Source of the DNA: Tsuneonella litorea
GTDB taxonomy: Bacteria; Pseudomonadota; Alphaproteobacteria; Sphingomonadales; Sphingomonadaceae
Reading direction: 5' to 3'
NCBI RefSeq assembly: GCF_025154015.1
Contig: NZ_JAOAMV010000001.1
Coordinates: 372,001 to 436,000, forward strand
DNA: 64,000 bases
The position numbers were made by a program, and so were the translations under genes. Shown here in pieces: positions 33,360-44,984 of the stretch; position 1 is the first letter of the stretch; each line of letters begins with the position of its first letter. Under the pieces are notes generated by a model. The model was given only the letters and a program-made list of their open reading frames with translations, was not told the DNA's origin and made no database searches.

Positions 33360-36300
33360 ATGGATCGAAGCGCGATGGGTTTTCCTGCTGCCCAGGGATT
33401 GTACGACCAGGTCAACGAGCATGACGCCTGCGGCGTCGGGCTGCTGGCGCACATCAAGGGCGACAAGAGCCACGCCATCGTCACCCGCGCGCTCGAGATT
33501 CTCGCCAACCTCGATCATCGCGGCGCGGTCGGCGCGGATCCGCTGCTGGGCGATGGCGCCGGCATCCTGATCCAGATCCCCGACCCGCTGTTCCGCAAGT
33601 GGGCGAAGGCCGAGGGCCACGACCTGCCGCAGCCCGGCGACTACGCGGTGGCGATGTGCATGATGCCGCAGGACGCCGCCGCGCGCGACTTCGTGACCGA
33701 GCAGTTCGAGAAGTTCGTCGCCAAGGAAGGCCAGCGCCTGGTCGGCTGGCGCGACGTGCCGGTCACGCTCGACGGTCTCGGCAAGGCGGTGGTCGCCTCG
33801 ATGCCGGTGATGCGCCAGTGCGTCATTGCTCGCGGGGACAATTGCAGGGACCAGGACGCGTTCGAGCGCAAGCTGATCGTCATTCGCAAGCAGACCCAGA
33901 ACCCCTTGCGCAGCCAGGAGGAAAAGCTCGGCATCCCCGGGCTGATCCAGCTCTACATCCCCAGCTTCTCCAGCCGGACGATCGTCTACAAGGGGCTGCT
34001 GCTGGCGAACCAGGTCGGCAGCTTCTACGACGACCTGCGCGATCCCGACTGCGTTTCGGCGCTTGGCCTCGTCCACCAGCGTTTCAGCACCAACACGTTC
34101 CCCAGCTGGCGACTGGCGCACCCCTATCGCTTCATGGCGCACAACGGCGAGATCAACACCGTTCGCGGCAACGTGAACTGGATGAACGCCCGCCGCCGGA
34201 CGATGGAATCGCCGCTGCTGGGCGCCGACCTCGACAAGCTGTGGCCGATCATCCCGCACGGCCAGTCGGACACCGCCTGCCTCGACAACGCGCTCGAGCT
34301 GCTGCTGCTCGGCGGATACAGCCTTGCCCACGCGATGATGATGCTGATCCCGGAAGCGTGGGCGAAGAATCCGCTGATGGATCCCGAGCGGCGCGCGTTC
34401 TACGAATACCATGCCGCGCTGATGGAACCGTGGGACGGCCCCGCCGCGGTCTGCTTCACCGACGGCCGCCAGGTCGGCGCCACGCTCGACCGCAACGGGC
34501 TGCGCCCCGCGCGCTACTGCGTGACGAAGGACGACCTCATCTGCCTCGCGTCGGAAAGCGGCGTGCTGCCGTTCGCCGAAGAGGACATCGTGCGCAAGTG
34601 GCGGCTCCAGCCGGGCCGGATGCTGCTCGTCGACCTCGAGCAGGGGCGGATCATCGAGGACGAGGAGCTGAAGGCCGAACTCGCCAGTGCCGAGCCCTAC
34701 GCCGACTGGCTCGACCATGCGCAGTACAAGCTCGAAGACCTCGACCACATCGAGCCCGAGCTGTCGGCGGTGCCCGCGCCGGCGAGCGACCTGCTCCAGC
34801 GCCAGCAGGCGTTCGGCTATACCCAGGAAGACGTCAGCCGCTTTCTCGAGCCGATGGCGCAGGCGGGCGACGATCCGATCGGGTCAATGGGCACCGACAC
34901 CCCGATCGCGGTGCTGTCGGACCGGCCCCGGCTGCTGTTCGACTACTTCAAGCAGAACTTCGCGCAGGTGACCAACCCGCCGATTGACCCGATCCGCGAG
35001 GAGCTGGTGATGAGCCTGCTCAGCATGATCGGCCCGCGCCCCAACCTGCTCGGCCACGACGCGGGCACCCACAAGCGGCTCGAGGTCAGCCAGCCGATCC
35101 TCACCAACGAGGACCTCGCCAAGATCCGCTCGGTCGAAGCGGCGCTCGACGGCGCGTTCCGCTGCGCGACGATCGACATCTGCTGGGATGCCAGTGCCGG
35201 GGTCGAGGGGGTCGAGCTCGCGATCAAGGAGATGTGCTGGGCGGCGACCGAGGCGGTGCTGCAGGACCACAACATCCTCGTGCTGTCCGACCGCGCGCAC
35301 GGGCCGGACCGGATCCCGATCCCCGCCGCGCTCGCCACCGCGGCGGTCCATCACCACCTGGTGCGGCAGGGCCTGCGGATGCAGACCGGCCTCGTCGTCG
35401 AGACCGGCGAGGCCCGCGAGGTGCACCACTTCTGCGTCCTGGCGGGCTATGGCGCCGAGGCGATCAACCCCTACGTCGCGTTCGAGACGCTCGAGGAAAT
35501 CCGCCGCACCAAGCTCTCGCACCTCGAGGAATCGGCGGTCCGCAAGAACTACGTCAAGGCGATCGGCAAGGGCATGCTCAAGGTCATGTCCAAGATGGGC
35601 ATCAGCACCTACCAGTCGTACTGCGGCGCGCAGATCTTCGACGCGGTCGGCCTGTCGAGCGCCTTCGTCGACAAGTACTTCACCGGCACCGCGACCACGA
35701 TCGAGGGCGTCGGCCTGGCCGAAGTCGCCGAGGAGGCGGTCCGCCGCCACGCAATCGCCTATGGTCACAACCCGGTCTACGAGCACATGCTCGACCCCGG
35801 CGGGATCTACCAGTTCCGCCTGCGCGGCGAGGACCACGCGTGGACGCCGAACTCGGTCGCCGACCTGCAGCACGCGGTGCGCGGCAACAGCCAGGACCGC
35901 TATGCCGACTACGCGAAGGCGATCAACGAGCAGTCCGAACGGCTGCTGACGATTCGCGGCCTGATGGAGCTGAGGCCCGCCGAAACCCCGCTCGACATCG
36001 ACGAGGTCGAGCCCGCGGTGGAGATCGTCAAGCGGTTCAGCACCGGGGCGATGAGCTTCGGCTCGATCAGCCGCGAGGCGCACACCACGCTCGCGATCGC
36101 GATGAACCGCATCGGCGGCCGCTCGAACACCGGCGAAGGCGGCGAGGAGCCCGACCGGTTCAAGCCGCTGCCCAATGGCGACACGATGCGCAGCCGCATC
36201 AAGCAGGTCGCCAGCGGGCGCTTCGGCGTGACCACCGAGTACCTCGTCAATTCGGACGACATCCAGATCAAGATGGCGCAGGGCGCGAAGCCCGGCGAAG

Positions 36301-38015
36301 GCGGCCAGCTGCCCGGCCACAAGGTCGACAAGGTGATCGGCAAGGTCCGCCACTCGACCCCGGGCGTCGGCCTCATCTCGCCCCCGCCGCACCACGACAT
36401 CTACTCGATCGAGGATCTCGCGCAGCTGATCCACGACCTCAAGAACGTGAACCGGCAGGCGCGCATCTCGGTCAAGCTGGTCAGCGAGGTCGGCGTCGGC
36501 ACGGTCGCTGCCGGCGTGTCCAAGTGCAAGGCCGACCACGTCACGATCTCGGGCTACGAGGGGGGCACCGGCGCCTCGCCGCTGACCTCGCTCACCCATG
36601 CGGGATCGCCGTGGGAGATCGGCCTCGCCGAAACCCAGCAGACGCTGCTGCTCAACGATCTTCGCAGCCGCATCGCGGTGCAGGTCGACGGCGGCCTCAG
36701 GACCGGGCGTGACGTGGCGATCGGCGCGCTGCTGGGCGCCGACGAGTTCGGCTTCGCCACCGCGCCGCTGATCGCGGCCGGGTGCATCATGATGCGCAAG
36801 TGCCATCTCAACACCTGCCCGGTCGGCGTCGCCACGCAGGATCCTGTCCTGCGCAAGCGGTTCACCGGCACGCCCGAGCACGTGATCAACTACTTCTTCT
36901 TCGTGGCGGAAGAACTGCGCGCGATCATGGCCGAGATGGGCTTCCGCACCGTCGAGCAGATGATCGGCCGCGTCGACCGGATCGACATGGCGCGTGCGAC
37001 ACGGCACTGGAAGGCGCACGGCATCGACCTGTCGCGCCTGCTCCACCGGGTCCAGCCGGTCGAGGGGCACACGCTCTACCACTCGCAGGAACAGGACCAC
37101 GCGCTGGGCGGCGCGATGGACGTCGAACTGATCGAGGCCTGCCGCGACGCGATCGACACGGGCACGCCGGTCCAGCTCACCCGCACGATCCGCAACGTCA
37201 ACCGGACCGTCGGCGCGATGCTGTCGGGCGAGGTCGCGCGCAAGCACGGCCACCACGGGCTGGAGCCGGAGACGATCCGCATCGAGTTCACCGGCGTCGC
37301 GGGGCAGAGCTTCGGCGCCTGGCTCGCGCACGGGATCACCCTGCGGCTGACCGGGGACGCCAACGACTACGTCGGCAAGGGCCTGTCGGGCGGCCGCATC
37401 GTCGTGCGGCAGCCTGACGGCGTCAGCCGCGATCCGGGCAGCAACATCATCGTCGGCAACACCGTGCTCTACGGCGCGATCGCGGGCGAGGCATACTTCA
37501 ATGGCGTTGCCGGCGAACGCTTCGCGGTGCGCAATTCGGGCGCGGTCGCGGTGGTCGAGGGCTGCGGCGACCACGGCTGCGAGTACATGACCGGCGGCGC
37601 GGTCGTGGTGCTGGGCAAGACCGGGCGCAACTTCGCTGCCGGGATGAGCGGCGGCGTCGCCTATGTCTACGACCCGGAAGGCCAGTTCGCGAAGCTGTGC
37701 AACACGGCGCAGGTCGAACTGTCGGCCGTTTCACCCGAACGCGACGAGGAAGACGGGACCGGCCGGCCGCTCCAGCGCCCGCGTTCGGTCGATGACATGG
37801 GGCTCGGCGACATGCTGCGCCACGATGCCGAGCGGCTGCGCGTGCTGGTCGAACGGCACAAGCTCCATACCGGCAGTGCGAAGGTAGCGGCGATCCTAGA
37901 CGACTGGGACAATGCCGTGAGCCAGTTCGTCAAGGTCATGCCGACCGATTATGCGCGTGCGTTGAAGCAGCTCGAGGCGGAACGCGCCGAAGCCCAGATG
38001 GAGGCCGCTGAATAG
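33360..38015 (+). CDS. gltB: Glutamate synthase large subunit
   Basis: The 1551-residue NADPH-GOGAT alpha subunit, making two glutamates from glutamine and 2-oxoglutarate. A short propeptide precedes the class-II amidotransferase nucleophile Cys in [13 protein letters not shown]. Then follow the central domain, the FMN domain ([15 protein letters not shown]) with the 3Fe-4S cysteines in [17 protein letters not shown], and the C-terminal GXGXG beta-helix ([19 protein letters not shown]). ATG 33375 is an alternative start five codons in. gltD follows two bases later. No sigma-54 site is apparent upstream. Confidence 0.97.
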   Translation: MDRSAMGFPAAQGLYDQVNEHDACGVGLLAHIKGDKSHAIVTRALEILANLDHRGAVGADPLLGDGAGILIQIPDPLFRKWAKAEGHDLPQPGDYAVAMCMMPQDAAARDFVTEQFEKFVAKEGQRLVGWRDVPVTLDGLGKAVVASMPVMRQCVIARGDNCRDQDAFERKLIVIRKQTQNPLRSQEEKLGIPGLIQLYIPSFSSRTIVYKGLLLANQVGSFYDDLRDPDCVSALGLVHQRFSTNTFPSWRLAHPYRFMAHNGEINTVRGNVNWMNARRRTMESPLLGADLDKLWPIIPHGQSDTACLDNALELLLLGGYSLAHAMMMLIPEAWAKNPLMDPERRAFYEYHAALMEPWDGPAAVCFTDGRQVGATLDRNGLRPARYCVTKDDLICLASESGVLPFAEEDIVRKWRLQPGRMLLVDLEQGRIIEDEELKAELASAEPYADWLDHAQYKLEDLDHIEPELSAVPAPASDLLQRQQAFGYTQEDVSRFLEPMAQAGDDPIGSMGTDTPIAVLSDRPRLLFDYFKQNFAQVTNPPIDPIREELVMSLLSMIGPRPNLLGHDAGTHKRLEVSQPILTNEDLAKIRSVEAALDGAFRCATIDICWDASAGVEGVELAIKEMCWAATEAVLQDHNILVLSDRAHGPDRIPIPAALATAAVHHHLVRQGLRMQTGLVVETGEAREVHHFCVLAGYGAEAINPYVAFETLEEIRRTKLSHLEESAVRKNYVKAIGKGMLKVMSKMGISTYQSYCGAQIFDAVGLSSAFVDKYFTGTATTIEGVGLAEVAEEAVRRHAIAYGHNPVYEHMLDPGGIYQFRLRGEDHAWTPNSVADLQHAVRGNSQDRYADYAKAINEQSERLLTIRGLMELRPAETPLDIDEVEPAVEIVKRFSTGAMSFGSISREAHTTLAIAMNRIGGRSNTGEGGEEPDRFKPLPNGDTMRSRIKQVASGRFGVTTEYLVNSDDIQIKMAQGAKPGEGGQLPGHKVDKVIGKVRHSTPGVGLISPPPHHDIYSIEDLAQLIHDLKNVNRQARISVKLVSEVGVGTVAAGVSKCKADHVTISGYEGGTGASPLTSLTHAGSPWEIGLAETQQTLLLNDLRSRIAVQVDGGLRTGRDVAIGALLGADEFGFATAPLIAAGCIMMRKCHLNTCPVGVATQDPVLRKRFTGTPEHVINYFFFVAEELRAIMAEMGFRTVEQMIGRVDRIDMARATRHWKAHGIDLSRLLHRVQPVEGHTLYHSQEQDHALGGAMDVELIEACRDAIDTGTPVQLTRTIRNVNRTVGAMLSGEVARKHGHHGLEPETIRIEFTGVAGQSFGAWLAHGITLRLTGDANDYVGKGLSGGRIVVRQPDGVSRDPGSNIIVGNTVLYGAIAGEAYFNGVAGERFAVRNSGAVAVVEGCGDHGCEYMTGGAVVVLGKTGRNFAAGMSGGVAYVYDPEGQFAKLCNTAQVELSAVSPERDEEDGTGRPLQRPRSVDDMGLGDMLRHDAERLRVLVERHKLHTGSAKVAAILDDWDNAVSQFVKVMPTDYARALKQLEAERAEAQMEAAE

Positions 38016-38017
38016 TC

Positions 38018-39454
38018 ATGGGCAAGGAAACCGGCTTCCTCGAATACGAACGCAAGGATCGCACCTACGCCGATCCCAGGGAACGCGTGCGCCACTACAA
38101 GGAGTTCGTGGTCCCGCACCCCGAACCCGACCTGCGGCTGCAGGCCGCGCGGTGCATGAACTGCGGCATCCCGTACTGTCACAACGGCTGTCCGGTGAAC
38201 AACCTGATCCCGGACTGGAACCACCTCGTCTACGAGGCGGACTGGAAGAACGCGCTCGAGAACCTGCACTCGACCAACAACTTCCCCGAGTTCACCGGGC
38301 GCATCTGTCCCGCCCCGTGCGAGGCAGCGTGCACGCTGAACATCGTCGACCAGCCGGTGACCATCAAGTCGATCGAGTGCGCGATCGTCGACCGCGGGTG
38401 GAACGAAGGCTGGATCGTGCCCGAGCCGCCCGCGCGGAAGACCGGCAAGCGCGTTGCCGTCGTCGGCAGCGGCCCGGCGGGGCTCGCCTGTGCCCAGCAA
38501 CTCGCCCGCGTCGGCCATTCGGTGACGGTGTTCGAGAAGTCCGACCGGCTCGGCGGCCTGCTTCGCTACGGCATTCCCGACTTCAAGATGGAAAAGCATC
38601 TCATCAACCGCCGCGCGGTGCAGATGGAGGCGGAAGGGGTGACGTTCAAAACCTCGACCGAGGTCGGGGTCGACGTCTCGTTCGCCTCGCTGCGCGACAA
38701 CTTCGACGCGGTCGTCCTCGCGGGCGGCGCCGAGGAACCGCGCCAGCTCCTCATCCCCGGCGCGGAGCTTCCCGGCGTACGGCTGGCGATGGAGTTCCTG
38801 ACTCAGCAGAACAAGCGCAACGCGGGCGACGACGAGGTCCGCGCGGCGCCGCGCGGCAGCCTCGTCGCGACGGGCAAGAAGGTCGTCGTCATCGGCGGCG
38901 GCGACACCGGCAGCGACTGTGTCGGGACCAGCAACCGGCAGGGCGCGGAAAGCGTCGTCCAGCTCGAGATCATGCCCCAGCCGCCCGAACGCGAGAACAA
39001 GGCGCTGACCTGGCCGCACTGGCCGCTCAAGCTGCGCACGTCCTCGAGCCACGAGGAAGGCGTGGAGCGCGACTGGGCCGTCCTCACCAAGCGGGTCGCC
39101 GGCGAGGGCGGCGAGGTCACCGGCCTCGAATGCGTTCGCGTGGAATGGAACGATGGCAGGATGGAGGAAATCGCGGGGAGCGAGTTCACCATCCCCGCGG
39201 ACCTGATCCTGCTGGCGATGGGCTTCACCGGCCCGCGCAAGGCCGGCCTGCTCGAGCAGGCGGGGGTCGAATTCGACGCGCGCGGAAACGTCGCCGCCGA
39301 CACTGTTCGCTACGCCACGAGCGAGGCCAACGTCTTCGCGTGCGGCGATATGCGCCGTGGGCAGAGCCTGGTCGTCTGGGCGATACGCGAAGGCCGCCAG
39401 GCCGCCCGGGCGGTCGATGAAGCGCTGATGGGAGTGAGCGAGCTGCCGCGCTGA
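38018..39454 (+). CDS. gltD: Glutamate synthase small subunit
   Basis: The 478-residue GOGAT beta subunit, feeding NADPH electrons through FAD to GltB. The N-terminal iron-sulfur domain has [23 protein letters not shown] and [12 protein letters not shown]. The FAD-binding glycine motif is [14 protein letters not shown], and the NADPH motif is [15 protein letters not shown]. It follows gltB by two bases, so the subunits are cotranscribed. Its stop directly abuts the stop of the convergent 60-residue gene. Confidence 0.97.
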   Translation: MGKETGFLEYERKDRTYADPRERVRHYKEFVVPHPEPDLRLQAARCMNCGIPYCHNGCPVNNLIPDWNHLVYEADWKNALENLHSTNNFPEFTGRICPAPCEAACTLNIVDQPVTIKSIECAIVDRGWNEGWIVPEPPARKTGKRVAVVGSGPAGLACAQQLARVGHSVTVFEKSDRLGGLLRYGIPDFKMEKHLINRRAVQMEAEGVTFKTSTEVGVDVSFASLRDNFDAVVLAGGAEEPRQLLIPGAELPGVRLAMEFLTQQNKRNAGDDEVRAAPRGSLVATGKKVVVIGGGDTGSDCVGTSNRQGAESVVQLEIMPQPPERENKALTWPHWPLKLRTSSSHEEGVERDWAVLTKRVAGEGGEVTGLECVRVEWNDGRMEEIAGSEFTIPADLILLAMGFTGPRKAGLLEQAGVEFDARGNVAADTVRYATSEANVFACGDMRRGQSLVVWAIREGRQAARAVDEALMGVSELPR

Positions 39455-39637
39455 TCAGGCGGCGGGCGCTTCGGCGTCCTTCGGCGCACTTTCGGGCAGG
39501 CTCGCGAATCCGGGCGATGCGTCCCGCTCCGAAGTTTCGAACGCGAGCTGCGCAAGATCGTAGCGGACGACGTAGTCGGGGCTCGCCGCACAGGCGCCGC
39601 ACACCAGGGTCGCCGAAAGAAAGAAAAGAAGTCGCAT
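39455..39637 (-). CDS. Small exported protein
   Basis: A 60-residue protein with a signal-like N-terminus (MRLLFFLSATLVCGACAAS). The cysteine at 16 could be lipidated, but the residues before it (CGA) fit the lipobox only weakly. The mature part is short and polar (SPDYVVRYDLAQLAFETSERD). Family unknown. It abuts gltD stop-to-stop. Confidence 0.5.
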   Translation of the reverse strand: MRLLFFLSATLVCGACAASPDYVVRYDLAQLAFETSERDASPGFASLPESAPKDAEAPAA

Positions 39638-39713
39638 GGCTGGCGTCGTAGGTTGCCGGTCCTGCGTATTCGTTCGGCGAATTGGTTAAGCGCGCGGCAG
39701 GGACGGCGCCGCC

Positions 39714-40406
39714 TCAGCCGTCGAGCCGCCAGTCGATCTCGCCCCGCCCATGTGCGCGCAGAAATGCGTTCGCGCGACTGAATGGCTTCGATCCGAAGAA
39801 CCCGCGGTGGGCCGACAACGGGCTCGGGTGCGGGCTGCGGATGACGAGGTGCGGGCCCCCTTCGGCCAGCCCCGCGATCCGCGCCGCCTTGGCTTGCGCG
39901 TGACTGCCCCACAGGACGAAGACGGTGGGGTCCGGGCGCGCCGCAACGGCGGCAACCGCCGCATCGGTGACCGCTTCCCAGCCGCGCCCGGCATGGCTGC
40001 CGGCCCTGCCCGCCTCGACCGTGAGGCTGGCGTTGAGCAGCAGCACACCCTGCTCCGCCCACCGGGTCAGGTCGCCGTGGTCGGGACGCGGCAGGCCGAG
40101 GTCGCTTTCCAGTTCCTTGTAGATGTTGGCGAGGCTCGGCGGCGGGCGCTCGCCGCGCGGGACCGAGAACGATAGTCCCATCGCCTGTCCCGGCCCGTGA
40201 TAGGGATCCTGTCCGAGGATCACGACCCGCGTTTCGTCGAGCGGGGTCAGCGCGAGCGCGCGAAGCCGGCTTCCGCGGGGCGGATAGATCGTCTTGCCGG
40301 CCGCTTCCTCGGCACGGAGCCAGCCACCCAGCCGCCGCGCCTCGGCACTCGCCAACACGCCTTCGAGCGCCGGCCGCCAGCTTTCGGGGATCGCCTCGCT
40401 GCCCAT
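39714..40406 (-). CDS. ung: Uracil-DNA glycosylase (family 1)
   Basis: A 230-residue enzyme excising uracil from DNA. The catalytic water-activating loop [18 protein letters not shown] and the leucine-intercalation loop [18 protein letters not shown] are intact. [13 protein letters not shown] is the uracil-binding strand region with Asn. The start at [10 protein letters not shown] gives the usual length; the long in-frame upstream extension crosses rnd on the other strand and is a shadow. Confidence 0.96.
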   Translation of the reverse strand: MGSEAIPESWRPALEGVLASAEARRLGGWLRAEEAAGKTIYPPRGSRLRALALTPLDETRVVILGQDPYHGPGQAMGLSFSVPRGERPPPSLANIYKELESDLGLPRPDHGDLTRWAEQGVLLLNASLTVEAGRAGSHAGRGWEAVTDAAVAAVAARPDPTVFVLWGSHAQAKAARIAGLAEGGPHLVIRSPHPSPLSAHRGFFGSKPFSRANAFLRAHGRGEIDWRLDG

Positions 40407-40487
40407 GCCTCGTCCGCTACGCCCGCGGGCGCCCGCTCGCCAGCGGCCCTTTCCCTCTATCCCCAATCGGCCTAAGGCTCCCGCCAC

Positions 40488-41108
40488 ATGACAGTCCATT
40501 TCCACGAAGAAGACCTGCCCGACGGGCTCCAGTTCGCCGACGGCCCGATCGCGGTCGATACCGAGACGATGGGCCTCGTCACTCACCGCGACCGCCTGTG
40601 CGTGGTCCAGCTGAGCGACGGCCACGGCGACGAACACCTCGTCCGCTTCTCGCCCGGCAGCAGCTACGATGCGCCCAACCTCAAGGCGCTGCTCGGCGAT
40701 CCGAACCGGCTCAAGCTGTTCCACTATGCCCGCTTCGACATCGCGGCGATCCTGTTCTACCTCGGCGTCGAGGCGGCACCGGTGTTCTGCACCAAGATCG
40801 CGAGCAAGCTGACGCGGACCTATACCGATCGGCACGGCCTCAAGAACCTCGTCTCCGAACTGCTCGCGGCCGATATCTCGAAGGCGCAGCAGCTGTCCGA
40901 CTGGGGCGGCCCGGAGCTGAACGAGGCGCAGCGCGAATATGCCGCGTCCGACGTGCGGTTCCTGCACCGCCTGCGCGAGGTGCTGGTCGAGCGGCTCGAG
41001 CGCGAGCAGCGCACGGGCATCGCCCAGGCCTGCTTCGATTTCCTGCCCACCCGCGCGCGGCTCGACCTCGCCGGATGGGCCGATCGCGACATATTCAGCC
41101 ACGATTAG
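40488..41108 (+). CDS. rnd: Ribonuclease D (short form)
   Basis: A 206-residue DEDDy 3'-5' exonuclease. The acidic residues are visible in [20 protein letters not shown] and [10 protein letters not shown], with the Tyr of the last motif. The HRDC domain of E. coli RNase D is missing, as in many alphaproteobacterial homologues. It likely trims tRNA 3' ends. lptC follows 25 bp downstream in the common rnd-lptC-lptA order. Confidence 0.93.
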   Translation: MTVHFHEEDLPDGLQFADGPIAVDTETMGLVTHRDRLCVVQLSDGHGDEHLVRFSPGSSYDAPNLKALLGDPNRLKLFHYARFDIAAILFYLGVEAAPVFCTKIASKLTRTYTDRHGLKNLVSELLAADISKAQQLSDWGGPELNEAQREYAASDVRFLHRLREVLVERLEREQRTGIAQACFDFLPTRARLDLAGWADRDIFSHD

Positions 41109-41133
41109 GCCGCCCGCGCGTTAGACCCTCGTC

Positions 41134-41802
41134 ATGACCCTGTCCGCCCGCATCGAAACCCAGGAAGCCAAGGCGCTGCGCAGCGCGCGCCAGCACTTCG
41201 CCGCGCCGGGCGGCCGCCACGACAAGGTCATCGCGTTTCTCGCCAAGGCGCTGCCGATGGGCATCGGGGTGATCGCCGCGCTGATGATCGTGACCCCGCT
41301 TTCGCCGCGCGGCGAGGTCAGCTTCCTGCTGGACCGGAACAAGGTGCAGGTCATCAACGAGCGATTGAGCGTCGACAATGCCATGTATCGCGGCGCCGAT
41401 GCGCAGGGGCGGCCGTTTTCGCTCACCGCGGGCGAGGCGGTCCAGCGTTCGGGCCGTGAAGGCATCGTGCGCATGCAGGATCTCGTCGCCCGCATCCTGC
41501 TCGACGGCGGCCCGGCGAGCGTCCGCGCGGACGCCGGGCAGTACGATATCCGCGAAGAGGTCGTCAGCGTCCCCGGCGGCGTGGTGGTAACCGCCGCCGA
41601 CGGGTACCGGATGGTGGCCCGGGGCGTGACGGTCGACATCCCGGAAAAGCGCATGGTCGGATCGGGCGGAGTCAGCGGCGCGGTGCCTGCCGGCACCTTC
41701 TCCGCCAACCGGCTCGAGGCCGATCTCGAGGCGCGCACCGTTTCGCTTGCCGGCAATGCCCGGCTCCGCATGATTCCCGGCAAGCTGAGGATGCCCCGAT
41801 GA
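41134..41802 (+). CDS. lptC: LPS export protein LptC
   Basis: A 222-residue bitopic inner-membrane protein handing LPS from LptBFG to LptA. The single membrane helix lies at about 41-58 (MGIGVIAALMIVTP). The periplasmic part is a run of beta-strands of the OstA-like jellyroll (QYDIREEVVSVPGGVVVTAADGY, TFSANRLEADLEARTV). The stop overlaps the lptA start as ATGA, indicating coupled synthesis of the two bridge proteins. Confidence 0.88.
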   Translation: MTLSARIETQEAKALRSARQHFAAPGGRHDKVIAFLAKALPMGIGVIAALMIVTPLSPRGEVSFLLDRNKVQVINERLSVDNAMYRGADAQGRPFSLTAGEAVQRSGREGIVRMQDLVARILLDGGPASVRADAGQYDIREEVVSVPGGVVVTAADGYRMVARGVTVDIPEKRMVGSGGVSGAVPAGTFSANRLEADLEARTVSLAGNARLRMIPGKLRMPR

Positions 41803-42368
41803 TCGCCCACCGCCGTTCCCGCCATGCAGCCACCGCCATCCGCTGGAGCCTTGCCGGGTTCACCGCCACCCTGGTCGCGATGGCCGGCATTCAGGCGGGC
41901 GCACAGGCGATCGCCGGGCACAACTCCAACGCCCCGGTCAACTACGCGGCCGACCGCATCGAGCTGCAGGACCGGGCCAACCGCGTCGTGCTGTCGGGCA
42001 ACGTCGACATCACCCAGGCCGGTCTCCGGCTCCAGGCCGCGCGCACGCAGGTCAACTACAGCGACGCCGGCGGGCTGAAGATCCAGCGCATCACCGCGAC
42101 AGGCGGCGTCACGGTGACCCGCGGCAACGAGCGAGCGGCCGGCGAAGTCGCCGTCTACGACTTCAACCGCCGGGTGATCACGATGGCCGGCAATGTGCGC
42201 CTCAACCGCGGCAGCGACACGCTCAACGGCGGGCGGCTGGTGATCGACCTCAAGAGCGGCGTGTCGAGCGTCGACGGCCGCGCGAACGGCTCGTCGTCGG
42301 TAACAGGAACAGTCAGCGGCAGCGGCAGCGGCCGGGTCAGCGGATCGTTCAGCGTTCCGCAGAACTGA
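41799..42368 (+). CDS. lptA: LPS transport periplasmic protein LptA
   Basis: A 189-residue OstA-fold protein with an N-terminal signal segment ending near AGAQA. APVNYAADRIELQDRANRVVLSGNVDITQ and the repeated RAAGEVAVYDFNRRVITMAGNVRLNRG are the family's beta-jellyroll repeats forming the periplasmic bridge. The C-terminus is Ser/Gly-rich (SGSGSGRVSGS). lptB, which often follows in related genomes, is not next; a convergent sugar-transferase gene ends 13 bp away. Confidence 0.92.
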   Translation: MIAHRRSRHAATAIRWSLAGFTATLVAMAGIQAGAQAIAGHNSNAPVNYAADRIELQDRANRVVLSGNVDITQAGLRLQAARTQVNYSDAGGLKIQRITATGGVTVTRGNERAAGEVAVYDFNRRVITMAGNVRLNRGSDTLNGGRLVIDLKSGVSSVDGRANGSSSVTGTVSGSGSGRVSGSFSVPQN

Positions 42369-42381
42369 CCGGGGCGCTGTC

Positions 42382-43767
42382 CTAGAACGCGCGCGGGTGG
42401 ACGATCACGCCGAGCGTCTTGAGGACAATCATCGCGTCACCCCACAAGGACCAGCCCGCGATGTATTCCAGGTCGGCATCGAGCCGGTCGGTGAGGTGCT
42501 TTTCCTCGTCGGTCGCACCCCGGTGGCCGCGGATCTGGGCAAGGCCGGTGACCCCGGGTTTCAGCGAATGGCGGTCCCAGTAGGCGCCGTCGATCTCCCA
42601 GAACAGCTTGTCTCCGGCCTGCGAGCCGATCGCGTGGGGCCGCGGCCCGACGATGCTCATGTCGCCCGCCAGAACGTTGAACAGCTGCGGCAGCTCGTCG
42701 ATGCTGGTACGGCGGATGAAACGCCCCACCCGGGTCGTCCGGTCGTCGTCCGGCGACGCCGAGCGCGCACCGGCATGGTCGCTCGACTGGACCCGCATCG
42801 AACGGAACTTGTACATCGAGAAGAAGCGGTTGCCGCGCCCGAGCCGCCGCTGGACGAAGAAGACGGGGCCGCCGTCCTCCAGCTTGATCGCCAGCGCGGT
42901 CAGCGCGAAGATCGGCAAGGCGGCGATCATCGCACCGAGCGCCACTGCGAGGTCGAACGCGCGTTTCATGACGCGCTGACGCATCCCCAGCGGCCCGGTC
43001 GAGACCACCAGCGACCGCCAGCCATCGGAAACCACGAGGCCGATGGGCGCCAGTTCGTCGAGCTGGTTGGTGACGATCTCGCCCCGCACTCCGGCGGCCC
43101 GCAGGATCTGCGCCCACTGGTTGCGTTGGGAGAACGGGCAGCTGACGATCACCCGGTCCATGTTGAGCATGCAGTGACCGATCCGGTCGAGTGCCGCCGG
43201 GTCGGACGGATCGGGCACCAGCGGGCGTGCCCGGGCATCGACCCGGATGGCGTCTGCCAGCGCAACCGGCGGCCCCCCCGCCTCGATCACCAGCTCGTTG
43301 ACCACGCTGGCTCCCCACGCCCGGCGCATCCACCAGCACAGCCAGCGCCGGCTGGCCGCCAGCATCAGCAGGCTGAGCGCCATGCCGCCCGTGAAGACCA
43401 CGCGCGAGAAGGCCGCGGTGGTCTTGGCATAGAACACCACGAACAGCAGGAGCCCGGCGGCCAGTCCGAGCGCGATCGAGGCCTGGAGGGCCGCGAAGCG
43501 CCAGTCGCGCAGCGCGCGGATCGAGTAGGTTCTCTCGTAAAGCGCGAGGGTGAGGTAGAGCGGCAGCAGGAGCTGCGCCTCGAATAGGTGGGTCGTGCGG
43601 GTCCAGCCGAGGTAGGCCAGTTCCATCAGGCCGAAGCCGCCGAGGAGGATCGCCACGTCGAACAGGACCATTGACAGGTAGATCCGGACACGCCGGCGTT
43701 CCAGCGACGGCGCAAGGGGACCGGGCCCCTCGGTCTCGCTCAATGGTCTCTCGAACGGAGCATTCAT
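42382..43767 (-). CDS. Polyprenyl-phosphate sugar-1-phosphate transferase (WbaP/GumD-like)
   Basis: A 461-residue initiating glycosyltransferase of exopolysaccharide synthesis. Four N-terminal helices (about 25-150) precede a degenerate nucleotide-binding-like domain, then the catalytic sugar-transferase domain from MKRAFDLAVALGAMIAALP on. Catalytic motifs KFRSM, RRTSIDELPQLFNV and GDMSIVGPRPHA are intact. It transfers hexose-1-phosphate to undecaprenyl phosphate. The start MNAPFERP is used; MKKSVHGKG farther upstream is possible. It may serve the XrtA-linked glycan genes 12 kb away. Confidence 0.92.
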   Translation of the reverse strand: MNAPFERPLSETEGPGPLAPSLERRRVRIYLSMVLFDVAILLGGFGLMELAYLGWTRTTHLFEAQLLLPLYLTLALYERTYSIRALRDWRFAALQASIALGLAAGLLLFVVFYAKTTAAFSRVVFTGGMALSLLMLAASRRWLCWWMRRAWGASVVNELVIEAGGPPVALADAIRVDARARPLVPDPSDPAALDRIGHCMLNMDRVIVSCPFSQRNQWAQILRAAGVRGEIVTNQLDELAPIGLVVSDGWRSLVVSTGPLGMRQRVMKRAFDLAVALGAMIAALPIFALTALAIKLEDGGPVFFVQRRLGRGNRFFSMYKFRSMRVQSSDHAGARSASPDDDRTTRVGRFIRRTSIDELPQLFNVLAGDMSIVGPRPHAIGSQAGDKLFWEIDGAYWDRHSLKPGVTGLAQIRGHRGATDEEKHLTDRLDADLEYIAGWSLWGDAMIVLKTLGVIVHPRAF

Positions 43768-43921
43768 CGTGGGTTCGCGATCACCGGCTGCGGATTGACG
43801 CGCAATTTCGCACCGTGGTGCCGAAACGGGCAAGCCTTTGCCGTGCACCGATTTTTTCATATTTGCAAGGCCCGCGATTGACCTCGCCTGTCGCCGTTGA
43901 AGCCGGGCTTTGCCAGGCATT

Positions 43922-44959
43922 TCAATGCCGCGCGGCGGCGGCGATGCCCGTCAGCGCCTGCGCCAGAAGGGTATCATTGGCCTGGCTGTTCGCCAGCAGC
44001 GCGCGGTGCAGGTCGACCAGCCGCGCGACCAGCCGGGCGAGCTTTCGCCCGCGCCAGCGGTGCAACTGGGCGACGATGTCGGGCTTGTCCTTGAAGAACA
44101 CCCGCCGCGCGCGCGTTTCCGCCTCGACGAACGCCTCGACCTGCTCTCCCCTCTCCAGCCGGGCGTTTAACTGGGCGAGCTGCGCGGCCCGCCGCTCGAA
44201 CGCGAGGAGCAGGCCGACCGGGTTGATCGACAGCTCGCGCATTCGTGCCAGTTCGGCCGACAGCGCCTCGGTCCGGCCGCCGAGCACCGCGTTGACCAGC
44301 GGCATGAACCCGTCGTCCTCGGTCCGCGCGCCGATCGCGTCGAGCGCCTCGGCATCGGGGGTCACGGGGGCCTCGGGACTGGCGTCGAGATAGAGCGCGA
44401 GCTTCTCGACCTCTGCCCGCGCAAGGCGCAGGTCCATGCTCGTCGCCCGGGCGATGCGCTCGGCGATCTGGCCCGACATCCGCAGGCCCCGCTCCTCGCC
44501 CGCGGTGCGGATCGCATCGCGCAGCTGCGCGAGGTCGGGCGGATAGAACATCGCCACCAGCGCATCGCCGCGCTTCTCGAGCAGCTTGGCGGTGCGCGAC
44601 TTGTCGGTCGCCGACGTGGCGATCACCAGAACCGGACAGGGCTGGCCTTCGCCAGCATCGATCGCGGCGAGGTGGTTGGCCAGCGCATCGTGCGCCTCGT
44701 CGCCGCTCGCCCGCACGACGACGTGGCGGGCGCCCGAGAACAGCGACCCGGAGCGAGCCTCGTCGCCGAGCAGGACCGGGTCGCGCCGCAGGTCCGCGCC
44801 GGCGAGCTCGACCTGCTCGCCCGGCTCCTCGAGCATCGCGGCGATCCGCTGCGCCGCGGCGGCCGCGCCGGCTTCGTCGGGTCCGCAGAAAAAGAACGTG
44901 GAGCAGGCCCGCACCGCGCGGGGAGCGACGGCGGCGAAATCCTTCTGGGTCGCCTTCAT
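43922..44959 (-). CDS. holA: DNA polymerase III subunit delta
   Basis: A 345-residue clamp-loader subunit that opens the beta sliding clamp. The N-terminal FFFCGPDEAGAAAAAQRIAAML region is the degenerate P-loop domain. ISLLGARTEDDGFMPLVNAVLGG-type sequence and a C-terminal collar (KPDIVAQLHRWRGRKLARLVARL) match HolA. It lies 25 bp after lptE in the leuS-lptE-holA block, an order seen across alphaproteobacteria. Confidence 0.92.
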   Translation of the reverse strand: MKATQKDFAAVAPRAVRACSTFFFCGPDEAGAAAAAQRIAAMLEEPGEQVELAGADLRRDPVLLGDEARSGSLFSGARHVVVRASGDEAHDALANHLAAIDAGEGQPCPVLVIATSATDKSRTAKLLEKRGDALVAMFYPPDLAQLRDAIRTAGEERGLRMSGQIAERIARATSMDLRLARAEVEKLALYLDASPEAPVTPDAEALDAIGARTEDDGFMPLVNAVLGGRTEALSAELARMRELSINPVGLLLAFERRAAQLAQLNARLERGEQVEAFVEAETRARRVFFKDKPDIVAQLHRWRGRKLARLVARLVDLHRALLANSQANDTLLAQALTGIAAAARH

Positions 44960-44984
44960 GTCCGCCGGATCATGTGGCGCACCG

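Noticed and set aside
34884-37574. An 896-codon open frame on the minus strand inside gltB
   Set aside because: It is the mirror of a high-GC coding sequence: arginine/histidine/aspartate-rich, no domain, and gltB on the plus strand is unmistakable.
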